Translations under genes and position numbers: made by a program
In this document: positions 47,301 through 55,899 of the stretch, in pieces
Position numbering within the stretch: the stretch's first letter is position 1
How the letters are laid out: each line of letters opens with the position of its first letter
Assembly: GCA_917880885.1 (NCBI GenBank)
Contig: OU862908.1
Span: 56,999,819 to 57,063,818 of the forward strand
Direction of reading: 5' to 3'
Length of the DNA stretch: 64,000 nt
DNA from: Limnephilus marmoratus
Lineage: Eukaryota > Arthropoda > Insecta > Trichoptera > Limnephilidae
The notes under the pieces: model-generated
The model's input: the letters and a program-made list of their open reading frames with translations, nothing else
Told to the model about the DNA's origin: nothing
Databases searched by the model: none

Positions 47301-50300
47301 CAGAGAAGCGATAAAGCAGGTATCAACATTATTTTATTAATTAATAATTCCATATTTGAAATGTGTATATTTTTGGTTAAAATTTTTTGAGAGATGTCGT
47401 AATTTTTAAGTTTTATTAACCTCTCCGAATTTTCGCGAATATTCGCTTATGATGTCTCAAACGAAATGACATTTTACGAAAACTTTGTGTTATTACCGCT
47501 TCACAATTAAAGCTCTATAAATGAAACATTTCTGAACGTAGCCGAATAGTAAAAACTGTTTTAGAAAGGTTACAAAATAAGCTTTCGAATTATTATATTA
47601 CAAATAAATATTAACATTTGTAAATATTAAAATTTAGAATGCAAACATTAAAAAAAAATGTAAAAATGACTCACGTGATGTTTTTATGTGAAAACGGTAT
47701 TAAAATCACAGATTATGTAAACAACAATACTTATTCTATTGTATAAATGTATAATAAACACTTTTGTCACCTCACTTTTTTATCATTTCATATAAAAATA
47801 TTTAATAAAAATTAACAATGTCGAGCGCGGTCGAGCCGTCGGTAGGAAATTTGGCAGGATAAATTATGTGTCAGATGGCGCGAATGACAAAATATTCTAG
47901 TTATGTATTTCTATGGACAACTTGAATAGGGACGAGCAGCTTGATCTACTATCGACCTTTTACTTTTTGTTTTAGGGATGTCACTAAAAGAACAACGGAG
48001 TTAGAACGATTTCTATGGAGACACACGCATTGACGTATAAACATGCTTATTGTACTTGACTGCTGTCGTATTCCTAACGCATATATCTGCTTAAGTTGGT
48101 GACCGGTTAAAGGTGTTCATTCGAAAGGTGAATTTCTGATCGTCTTTTGAAAGGCTACGATCCTGAGGCAAATATTTCTTTTTGTAAATACTTTCAGCTT
48201 CACAAATTATAAAATCATAATATCCCGTGATTTTCCACAGGTCTGTGCCAGTTAGTACATAAATATGAAAAAATAACAAAATATTCTTTTGTGTGTGCAG
48301 TAATTGGTCTGTTGCTCCAGACACCTACAAAATCTTCATCAAACAGCCTCCTGACATCATCATATGAACAATGTTTTTTGACTGATTGTAATTATCTCAC
48401 TCATAATCGGTGTTGTCTGTAGGCTAAATCCAAACAAACACCCAATCGGGTAAAATCTGCTAACTACATCTTATGAGATGAGGCATAAAAGACAAAGTAA
48501 CTCACCATGTTTTTTAGCTCCGCTATGGTTACTCGATGCTACGCTTTCAACAGAATTCTGTCTGCTCGTCGACTTGCTTTTAGATTTGGTTTTTGACAGA
48601 CTGCTTTCACATCTCCGGCTGCCTTTCGAGTCAGAACCACTTCCATTGTGGATATTCTCCCTACTGCTCTTCTTGGAAGTGCTGGCCTCTCTCAAAGGCG
48701 GTGCCCCTGGTAACTTTTTACTCTTTGCACTGTTTGTGGCTGTGCCATTGGATTGGGAAGTGGTTCCGTTGGTCTGCGAGGCGAGGCTGGATTGGCTGGT
48801 GCTCCTCAGGCCATTGCCGTAGTGCATGTGACTGTTTTTGTTGGATGGTGTCGGTGGGCCGTGGCCATTGCTGGTCGGAGTGTGCCAGCCATTCTGGACC
48901 GAAGTCGGAGTGTTGCTGTTGTTTGTGTGACTCTCTGATATGGTGTCTGAATCCTCATCAAAACTGAAATAAACAAAATATCATTCTAATATATTGACAT
49001 TCCCTTGAAAGACTTAAATCTTTTCAAGAACCAGAGTCTTTCCATTTTACTTAAAAGAACATTGAAAGCAATCTCATGGGCGACTCTGAGGGAATACCAC
49101 ATGATCTTCCATAGGGTCCTAATTTAAAATATTAAACTATTTATCATATTGCGTAAATTCTCGAAAAGAATAGTTTAAAGCATCACAAGGGATAAATCCT
49201 TACAGATTATTAAATTTTATTTTGCTGTTTATAACATGAAGAAAAAAATATAAAATAAATAAAATGATGAGGAAAACAGAGACAGTTCCTAAAATTGACA
49301 GATTGTACAGATATTCTTAGGGGCATACATAAATACCGACCACATACATTGAGAATTATGTTGTTTGTGTAAAGAGTTTTTATGTTACGCTATTTATCAT
49401 GACTGCAATAAAATTTTGAAATAAACTGCCTTTGTAAATATGAGATAATATAAACAACAATATTTTGGATATGACTCAAGCAAACAACGTAAACATTTAT
49501 GAAAAAAATCGTGTGAAGAAAATAAAAAATATAATAAACAAACTTTGTAAAAAAGAGCACAAAAACTGACTACATAGAGTTTATCACTATTCCATACCCA
49601 GGAGAATTGATTGTAAATGGTTGATGTAAAATTATTATTGGAGTGGTTACCTCAAAACCTTCATTATCCTTCTCACAACACTAAACTGAGACTAGATTAC
49701 TTAAATGCAGTTCTCGCACTATTGAGCAAACTGCTCAGATAAAAAGAAATGCTCATAAAATCTGCCAGATTTATGAACCGGCTCTTATCTGATAATAAAC
49801 ATTTACACAGACATCTCAACATGAATAGTGTGTTTAACACTTACATGCTGGGCAAGTAAGGTAAATTAATATTCATTGTTTTTTTTTTTTTACATTAACT
49901 CCACACAGGAGGCCCTGAGGAAAATAATTTTCCTCATCATTTCCATCATCTGGTCAATCTGGTCCATCATCAAGGGTTTTTTCAGCTATTTTGGGACTCC
50001 GGACCAGAGGTGGCAAAATCAGACTCCAGATACTAATATCTACAGCCTGTATGTCGGACGAATATCTACAGCTCATATGTTGAACTAATATCTACGAACT
50101 TCAGAGTGTTATAATCGACTTCAGAGTGTTATATCTAATATCTACAGAGCGTAGGTTGGACTAATCAGCTAAATGTGTCCAATAGTCCGATATTAGGGAT
50201 TTTTACATACATACTTACATAAATTAAGTTTTTTAAACTGCATACGCAATATTACAATATTCCAATATGCTATACATAATTGCAAATCCAACCTCTGCCA

Positions 50301-52872
50301 GTGCTGTAGATATTCGTCAACACTTTAGTTCTCATGGATGGATATTAATCAACAGTTTGAGCTGTAGATATTCGTCAACACTTTGATTCTCATAGATATT
50401 AGTTCGATTTTTTCAGTTTTTGGAATTCCTGTAGATATTAGTAGATGCCTCAGCAAAATTAACGATGGGCGCACTTGTGATTTGTACAGGGTGAGCAGTT
50501 GTGTACTATTAAAGCATCTGCGGGGTCTGTACAATACGCCCAGCTTCTGAGAGGCTAACTTTTGACTCTGGCTTCGATAGAGCCCCATGCCTGAGCTGGT
50601 CACTCAGAGTTATACCAAGCACATTAATGGAAGGCATATTGGGGATTGCTCCCGTAGAAGGAGACTAGATTGTCTATGGCATCCCCAAAAGGGATATGGT
50701 GTGAGACTGAAGGTGGTGGATTTCTATTAAACTGAAGGAGATGTGGCAGAGGAAGGCAGGGAAGTACATGGCTATTCAAATCTGGTCACCAAACACGGTT
50801 AAAGCCATCTCAAGCAATGTATCAATGGTGTTCTGTCACCTGGGTGATACTGAGAATAAGACTACAATATAATAATTGCAAATTCAGTATTAGTTCTGAA
50901 AGTGTTGAGTAAGCAAACAAAAGATAAGGTTGAACCAGTATTGATTTTTATTTACCATTTCTTCTGTACAAAAGAAACATTTTTTGGATGATATGCATAT
51001 TTATATCCGACATGAATCTACATGATTCAATAAACAATTAATTTGAAAGATTAATATTACATCTAACTTGATCAGGGTGATTAAGCTAATGATTGACTAT
51101 TGATTATGATTGAGGCATTTGACAAGAGATTAAAAGATACAACTAGGCATGTCTATTTAAAATTTGACCACCGTGATAGCGAGGAAAACCTTGCGAAGGA
51201 AAAAAGTTGAAAATGCATAATAGAGTTCACCATAAGAGAGGTTTAGTATGCTTCAGAAAAAATATTTTAACTAAATAGATAAAACAATTTTTTTAACAAA
51301 AGTTTTCTTGTTTGTATGGTCCTTGGACCTAAACAAATTTCATTATTATTTTTTTTTACTTATTGTTTTGTTATTATTTATATTATTATACTAGTGCACA
51401 TCGGAAACAATCATGGGGTAGTCCGAATTCTTGAAAAATCGGTTCCAATTATAAAAATGACTGTAAAAGTAAATTTCTATAAAACATTTATTTTAATAGA
51501 GTGGGCAGTACATACTTCATCGCTTATCTAAATTCTTCACAAAATCTGTACCAAATTTTGAAATAACACTTAAATTCAAAGCAAATATGAACCAGAGTTA
51601 CGCAAGGACACAGACAACCAAAGTATTATTGATGATGATAGGCGTAATTTAATTGATTTTTGACCAAAATTAATATAAGAAAATTTTTATTCGAGCATTT
51701 GTAAAATTATCCCAGGAAATTTATTTTCAAAGAAAAATAAACTATTATTGTGTAAGAAATAATGAATTTGGTAAATCTAATGAGCAGTTTTTATGTCAGC
51801 TAGAGTCAGGTGACTCTCTACCCATTTAAAGCTCCAAAGACTAAGATGGGCCGGACATGTGCACGGAATGCCAAGCACACGAATACCGAAGAAGGTTCTA
51901 ACAGGACACCCGGGAGGTAAATGAAAGGCGGACAGACCTAGGCTGAGATGGGAGGATGATGTCAGGAAGGATGCAAGAGGACTACTCTATGACGCAGATT
52001 GGAAGACGACGGCCGAGGATAGGGGGCGGTGGAGGCTCATCTTGATGGAGGCCAAGGCTCGAAATGGGCTGTAGATTGAAGAAGAAGAAGAAGAGGTGAT
52101 GCTGGGTATGATGTGTTTTAAATATTTCAAATTGTACCAAAAACCCTTTCCAATCCATGCAACTAAAGCGTAACATGGAACGATTTTCCATTAGTCTACA
52201 TGGTAATTGTTCGGAACAAACGTCAACGGTTAATACACACTTTTTTTTGATAAAACTTTTAGATTCTTCTTAATTACCATAAAAGACAACTATTTGCATT
52301 GGGGGAGGTTGAAAATGTTACATTTTTAATTTTATTTACGTAAATTGAAAATTTGCTTTCACACTGTCAAATCACTCTGTTTGCAGTTCGGAACAAACGT
52401 CAACGGTTAATATGCACTTTTTTTTGATAAAACTTTTATAATATACACAGGCCCGCTACACAAACCATGCTTTGCCAGACAAACCATTCAAAAACGTAGG
52501 CTGTTTTTTAAAGTAAAGATACCATACACAATCCCGTTACACAACCGTTGACGTTTGTTCCGAATATTTACCGTCTACATAAAATAAAAACTTAAAAAAG
52601 CTAATTATTTTTGAGAGAATTTTCACTCACGCAGGACTCTGGTCATCAATGAACACCATTAGCTCCGCCTCAGGCGTCAGGAAGTCCAGATGCGCCTGGT
52701 TCACGTGGATCAGCATCTCGTCTGAAGTCAGGTCGGTGAGGTCGCAGAACGGACACGTGGCCTGCCCCTCCACGTGGTACATGAGGGTATGCGCGCGCAT
52801 CTCCTCATCGGAGAAACCCTCCAGCCCGCATATCTCGCACGTATACGAAAAGGTCGGGGTGTTGGACGCCAT
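35336..52872 (-). CDS. ZUP1: ZUP1/ZUFSP zinc-finger ubiquitin peptidase, complete 14-exon gene
   Basis: Exons on the minus strand: 52872-52631, 48963-48506, 45140-45076, 44790-44674, 43722-43462, 42649-42509, 41203-41078, 40968-40800, 40454-40331, 40220-40034, 39833-39742, 39023-38893, 36778-36561, 35380-35336. All junctions are GT/AG and phases agree, giving 791 residues. C2H2-like fingers: C12/C15/H28/H33, C40/C43/H56/H61, C295/C298/H311/H316, C352/C355/H368/H373 and C412/C415/H431/H435. Residues about 448-500 match the helical ubiquitin-binding stretch before the peptidase. The C78 peptidase has Cys565 in 'DRGWGCGFRNMQML', His706 in 'LQHQGHSRTIIG' and Asp732 in 'LLVLDP'. ZUP1 is a deubiquitinase selective for Lys63 chains, linked to DNA-damage responses. 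The protein exceeds the roughly 580-residue human form through a Ser/Asn-rich linker (81-294). The acceptor of exon 6 is uncertain. Confidence 0.93.
35960..36330. mobile_element. Composite hairpin MITE, copy in ZUP1 3' end intron
   Basis: Lies in the last ZUP1 intron (35381-36560). Contains 'gggggtattatgccatgc', then 'cagaaacgttggctaaagaa' and 'gcaacacggcatgac', followed by the second block 'caagagtggggaggctacga', 'aaagaggagaccgattat' and 'tcgtttcatcgagttt'. Same order of blocks as the inverted copy at 58745-59290. Confidence 0.6.
36779..38892. other. ZUP1 intron with unclassified repeats
   Basis: A large intron between the exons holding catalytic His and its upstream neighbour. It contains a G/C-rich hairpin 'gaccccctctccgccg' / 'caggagggggtc' near 37669-37699, three related phrases 'caactatagaatcttatgta', 'caaccaaagattcttatgta' and 'caactttagaaacttat', and a CAGCCGAG-type MITE listed separately. 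No coding exon is seen. Confidence 0.5.
38493..38766. mobile_element. CAGCCGAG-type MITE, copy 4
   Basis: A diverged copy in a ZUP1 intron. It includes 'gatctcatgacagatttgtg', 'catattttagtttagatcg', 'cacgaattcctgcaagta' and ends 'agaatcactcggctgg'. The left end is weak. No coding sequence. Confidence 0.55.
39055..39543. mobile_element. TTAA-flanked piggyBac-like MITE, copy 4, in ZUP1 intron
   Basis: Bounded by TTAA at 39055-39058 and 39540-39543, with termini CCCTTATGCCTTGGG and CTTGAGGGG. It begins only 32 bases upstream (gene sense) of the 39023 exon acceptor region. Internal blocks 'tttctaaataaaaactgttt' and 'aatgcaaacataaaaaag' relate it to the other copies. Non-coding. Confidence 0.65.
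41441..41585. mobile_element. Short palindromic MITE in ZUP1 intron
   Basis: About 145 bases with near-complementary 50-base arms. The left arm contains 'tttaccgagaatgctaaatg' and the right arm its complement 'catttagcattctcggtaaa'. Inner ends 'gctaattgtaaaa' and 'ttttacaattagc' pair exactly. No target duplication identified and no coding sequence. Confidence 0.75.
41921..42297 (+). mobile_element. Second TTAA-flanked MITE family, copy 2, in ZUP1 intron
   Basis: A 377-base copy bounded by TTAA (41921-41924 and 42294-42297). It matches 27193-27573, but lacks about 15 bases after 'gcgcagttcttg' and has a small insertion 'tttttgcgaacg'. Flanked by intron sequence of ZUP1, in antisense orientation to the gene. 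Confidence 0.7.
42650..43461. other. ZUP1 intron, AT-rich
   Basis: Intron between the third/fourth zinc-finger exon and the fifth-finger exon. It is A/T-rich with several chance frames and no recognisable repeat shared with the window. Confidence 0.5.
43723..44673. other. ZUP1 intron, no recognised repeat
   Basis: About 950 bases of intron. A plus-strand frame at 44075-44329 has no family motif and is treated as chance. Nothing else seen. Confidence 0.45.
44825..45012 (+). repeat. 24-bp A/T-rich minisatellite in ZUP1 intron
   Basis: Repeats of 'attaaagttacagtaattac' with a period of about 24 bases and small variations, between the ZUP1 exons at 44674-44790 and 45076-45140. About seven units can be counted. 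It ends roughly 60 bases from the splice donor of the 65-base exon. Confidence 0.8.
45215..46205. repeat. Lepidopteran-type intronic repeat with terminal palindrome, unit 1
   Basis: The left part (45215-45770) carries 'acttcaaaaaggaggaggtt', 'gactgggtgaaccgattt' and 'tggtcccattttaatttgg', a repeat type I associate with moths and butterflies. The right part (45774-46205) is a large palindrome: 'aacaaaattttaacaaaac' and 'aaacgacttaaaaaaatgc' at the left pair with 'gcatttttttaagtcgttt' and 'gttttgttaaaattttgtt' at the right. The centre is a G/C-rich 'cggcccggcgcggcgtg' stretch. Arms are about 170 bases. Frames crossing it are not genes. Confidence 0.75.
46305..47275. repeat. Lepidopteran-type intronic repeat with terminal palindrome, unit 2
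   Basis: A second copy of the preceding unit, displaced by about 1.08 kb. It has the same left part ('acttcaaaaaggaggaggtt' at about 46320) and the same palindrome (46797-47275) with centre 'acccggcccggcgtgttc'. The two copies differ by scattered substitutions and small indels, so the pair arose by tandem duplication or repeated insertion some time ago. Confidence 0.75.
47416..48110 (+). mobile_element. TTAA-flanked piggyBac-like MITE, copy 5, in ZUP1 intron
   Basis: Intact TTAA on both sides (47416-47419 and 48107-48110). The left end is CCTCTCCGAATTTTCGC. The right end reads 'gcttaagttggtgaccgg', the same unusual right terminus as copy 1 at 852. It is highly similar to copy 1 along its length. 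Non-coding, antisense to ZUP1 transcription. Confidence 0.8.
48964..49870. other. ZUP1 first intron, distal part
   Basis: Start of the long first intron (48964-52630). This part is A/T-rich with no recognised repeat or exon. Confidence 0.5.
49878..49940 (-). repeat. Fragment of the A-tailed dispersed repeat
   Basis: A T-run followed by 'acattaactccacacaggag' and 'gccctgaggaaaataatttt', the inverted 3' end of the family seen at 1771. Only about 60 bases remain. Confidence 0.6.
50022..50442. mobile_element. DNA element with many subterminal inverted motifs, copy 2
   Basis: A 421-base copy of the element at 5542-6281, with identical left start 'gactccagatactaatatc' and right end 'ctgtagatattagt'. 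The left arm has lost several motif units, and the centre is shared ('ccaatagtccgatattaggg'). The size difference shows that copies vary by loss of arm repeats. In ZUP1 intron 1. Confidence 0.65.
50640..50858 (-). mobile_element. tRNA-headed SINE family, headless minus-strand copy
   Basis: Complement of the SINE body: 'catccccaaaagggatatgg', 'tggctattcaaatctggtc' and 'cctgggtgatactgag' correspond to the 'ccaattgggg', 'gaatagcca' and 'agtatcacccagg' blocks of the other copies. The tRNA-like head is missing. In ZUP1 intron 1. Confidence 0.6.
50860..51820. other. ZUP1 first intron, AT-rich
   Basis: Intron sequence without recognised repeat, gene or RNA. Nothing to report. Confidence 0.45.
51823..52096 (+). 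pseudogene. LINE 3' fragment with (GAA)n tail
   Basis: A C-terminal reverse transcriptase remnant: 'LQRLRWAGHVHGMPSTRIPK', a stop, then 'RPRLRWEDDVRKDA', 'DRGRWRLILMEAKARNGL' and a stop. The blocks 'LRWAGHV' and 'RWEDDV' are conserved near the end of many insect LINE ORFs. A (gaa)n tail follows. It sits in ZUP1 intron 1 in antisense orientation. It differs in sequence from the other LINE pieces in the window. Confidence 0.75.
52202..52572. mobile_element. hAT-like MITE with 8-bp target duplication
   Basis: A 371-base element flanked by GTCTACAT at 52194-52201 and 52573-52580. The terminal inverted repeats start GGTAATTGTTCGGAACAAAC and GGTAAATATTCGGAACAAAC, with about 30 matching bases and few mismatches. 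An extra copy of the same terminal block lies inside at about 52388. Eight-base duplications point to hAT-type transposition, although the terminal bases are not typical. It lies 58 bases from the exon-1 donor of ZUP1. Confidence 0.8.
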
Positions 52873-55330
52873 GTTGGATTTTTTCTGTCAATGGCGGTGT
52901 TGACTATGCTTGAATTTTTTCCAATACATTTTTTCTGAAAACATGAAATTTTGTTTTCAGTACATTTTTCAGTATGAAGTGATATGAAAAGATGTTGGAC
53001 GCTATGTTGGGTAAGGTAGTCTTTTGTCAGAGGTGTTCGTTGAATTCTTTCCATTCCATTTTTTTTTGGAAACATGAAACATTAATTGTTACCCTTTGTG
53101 CTATGCATAAAAATCTTGTCTTAAATGTTAGTTTATAAATTAAAAATAATAATGAAATTTCAAAGTTGGCAGTATTTTCGGTTCCATGACAACTCAACAA
53201 AGAGGCTTTTCAAGACTTCTTTGTTAAGTCATTAAGTGATGACAAAAACAAAATAATATAGCCCATAACCTAACCTAATGTATAAACCTATTTTTCATCA
53301 CTTTGAATAACCTTTCAAAAGTGTGATGAAGTTGCTGAGTTGTCTGTTCACCAAATTTTCAGTGTAGCAAGGGCATGAAAGGTGGCATCTTGGAAAAAAA
53401 GGTGAATCTTGGAAAGCTTTTCTGTCTTTTACATAGGTATCATAATACACATTTTTCCAAAACATTTATAATTTATTAGTTAGTGCAGTTTCAGTTAGTA
53501 TGGGGAATTGCGGGGTTCTAACATTTCGAGGGTCTCGAAGAACATTGCCAGATACGTGATTTTGTAGTTTTGCTGAAGAACTGTTTAAAGTCTCGTTTCT
53601 GCATTTTTATTGTTTTTGACATCAAGAAATATGGTGTTGTTGTTTTGATATTTCACATTTCCTTTCATTTCATTAAAAATTCCAAAAATACAGACAATTT
53701 ACATTAACAAAATAAGCCAATAAATTAGCCAACGAAATGATTTTCAATTTTTAGCAGCGACATTGTTCTTCGTGACTGTCGATTAGTTAACCTACTTATG
53801 TTTGAACAATGGACAATACATTTGTTGTCTTTCTTCTTTTCTTGAATTATTCATAGCTTTACAAGCTCTTTAATGCATGTCCTTAGTGTGCAATGAGAAA
53901 GTAAATTGCTTTCTTTGTAGTAAGATTGCTCCAGAGACAAATTGAGATTGTACTCAACTCTTCATGAAATGATTGCAAAAGGACACCACTATCATTTTGC
54001 AATACTGTGCTTTTTTTCTTTGTTAGGAAACTTAAACTATTGCGAAAAATTGAATCATGAACAAGGATTATCCTCTTAATATTTGACAAAAAGTAAACAA
54101 TATTCAATATCACGCAAGTAAACAATATTCAATGGAACCACATTTACGAAATCCAGTTAAAAATATGTTTTCAAATAGAAGTACCTACCTACCTACGAAT
54201 TATTTTGATAAGATAACGATTACAATATTATTGGTTGTATTTTCATACAATATTAAATAATATTTACATTGATAAAACAGTCATTTGAAAGAACTAGCCT
54301 TCAGGAACACGTTTTGTATCACTACAATAAATTAATAAACGAATAAGGAACCTCGAAAGTAGGTAATAGAAACCAGAAGTGACATTTCTCCGTTCATGTA
54401 ATAAAGTGGGGTTATAACGCGAAATCGATAAAACTTCCGCAATTTTATTTGTAACTTGCAAGTAAACTAAACCTTACGCGAGTTCAAAGGTTACACGTAA
54501 ACATAATCGATAGTATTTCAAGAAACAACCTTACAATCCAATAATCACTTGATTTTACACGGTATACTTACAAGATCAACTGTCAAATTCACACTAGAAC
54601 GCCTATTTAAATTGAATTCAATGGCAATATTACACTACGAAATCTTTTATTTTTGCACTGTTTCACTAAAATTATCATGGCACTTGGTGATTAATTTAAC
54701 AATTAGACGAGGTCTTGAGATTTCCTTACATTTTGGTGGTTATTGTGGGAAGCCTTTCGCGATTCGAGGCGGAAATTGTAAAAGAAATCGGGGATTTTCG
54801 CCTCGAGAAGGAAGTGTACATTTTGACCAGCTGACCTCGTATTGCCTCGCAACAACGGCGCCTTTCCTAACCAACACTGCGCTAGGATATCCGCTACGGC
54901 TACCCGCTATTCGTTACTCGTTATCCGCTACCGGCTACCCTATCCTATCGCCTTTTCACGTGACGTGATTTTCCCACATTTTCTCCTTTCTCTATGGACC
55001 TACTCGCTGAAAGCGGTTTCATTCAAGCCGCGCAAAATGGGAGAATCAATATCTCCGCTGAAGCCAGTGTTTATTCCGGGTTGCGTTGATGTCATCAACA
55101 AAACATACATATTTATTTTATACGCACTGATTGTAAAATATTAATTAGCTCCTTGAAAATAATGATTTATTTACATTTTTGGTAATATTTATCTAGCTAC
55201 TTCATTTCTTTGATTTATTACCCCAACATTTTGTTATTTTTAATTAATTGTGTAGATAAATAATATCATTAAAAGTGCATGCAAATCATCGGTGTGGTAG
55301 AGTAGAAAGAACTATTATATTAGACGCATT
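52873..55330. other. Upstream flank of ZUP1
   Basis: About 2.4 kb upstream of the ZUP1 start. The proximal 200 bases contain a partial duplicate of the start region (52990-53090). The distal 54720-55090 is richer in CpG and may hold promoter sequence or an untranslated exon, which I cannot demonstrate. No other coding exon is recognised. Confidence 0.4.
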
Positions 55331-55331
55331 A

Positions 55332-55496
55332 GGGAACGTACCCATACTACGTGACCAACTTTTTGCAATTTTTAACCCCCCCCCCCCCCCCCGGTGACCA
55401 AAATCCTAAGCAACTCGCCGCTCATTTGTATGGAGCGTGACATTTTGAAGACCCCCCCCCCCCCCTAAACGTGTCACGTAGTATGGGTACGTTCCC
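55332..55496. mobile_element. Harbinger-like MITE with C-runs, copy 1
   Basis: A 165-base element flanked by TTA (55329-55331 and 55497-55499). It has 25-base inverted ends beginning GGGAACGTACCCATACTACG. Three-base TTA/TAA duplications and GGG ends are typical of PIF/Harbinger. It contains runs of about 19 and 15 C bases. No coding capacity. Confidence 0.8.
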
Positions 55497-55726
55497 TTAC
55501 CTATATCATGTGTAGGTACGGCTATTTTGGAAAAAAACCTAATTTCGGGCTCGATTAACTCGATAACGAGAACTCAAATAAAAAAGGAAACCACAAAACC
55601 GACAACGTGAAGTAAATTCATTAGATTTCTGCTTTTATCACTAGTTTCCGGATACCATGTATACAGAACTAAGTATTTAATAATCAAATATTTATGAAGT
55701 ATGCAGTAGGTATGTACTTGACTTAC

Positions 55727-55890
55727 TTTAACCAGTGATTCCTGAGAGTATTTGGGTAAAAATGTAACTGAAATTTTGGTTTCCGTTGACTTTTTTGAAA
55801 ATTTTTCTTCTTCAAAATCATACAGTAAAAAATTCTTCCACATATCTTCACTCAGCCGAGTAACCGTCCAACCACTCACCCCGACCTTAA
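55727..55890 (-). CDS. Possible unidentified internal exon
   Basis: A minus-strand open stretch bounded by a CAG acceptor (55893-55891) after a T-rich tract and a GTAAGT donor (55726-55721). It reads 'VSGWTVTRLSEDMWKNFLLY' and later 'TKISVTFLPKYSQESLVK', with codon use more protein-like than its surroundings. I do not recognise the family, and no partner exon was found. It may be chance or a pseudo-exon. Confidence 0.25.
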
Positions 55891-55899
55891 CTGCTCAAT

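Noticed and set aside
48478..48967. Plus-strand frames of 114 and 124 codons
   Set aside because: They are shadows of the well-supported ZUP1 exon on the opposite strand, rich in Cys/Trp/Leu as expected from complementing a Ser-rich exon.
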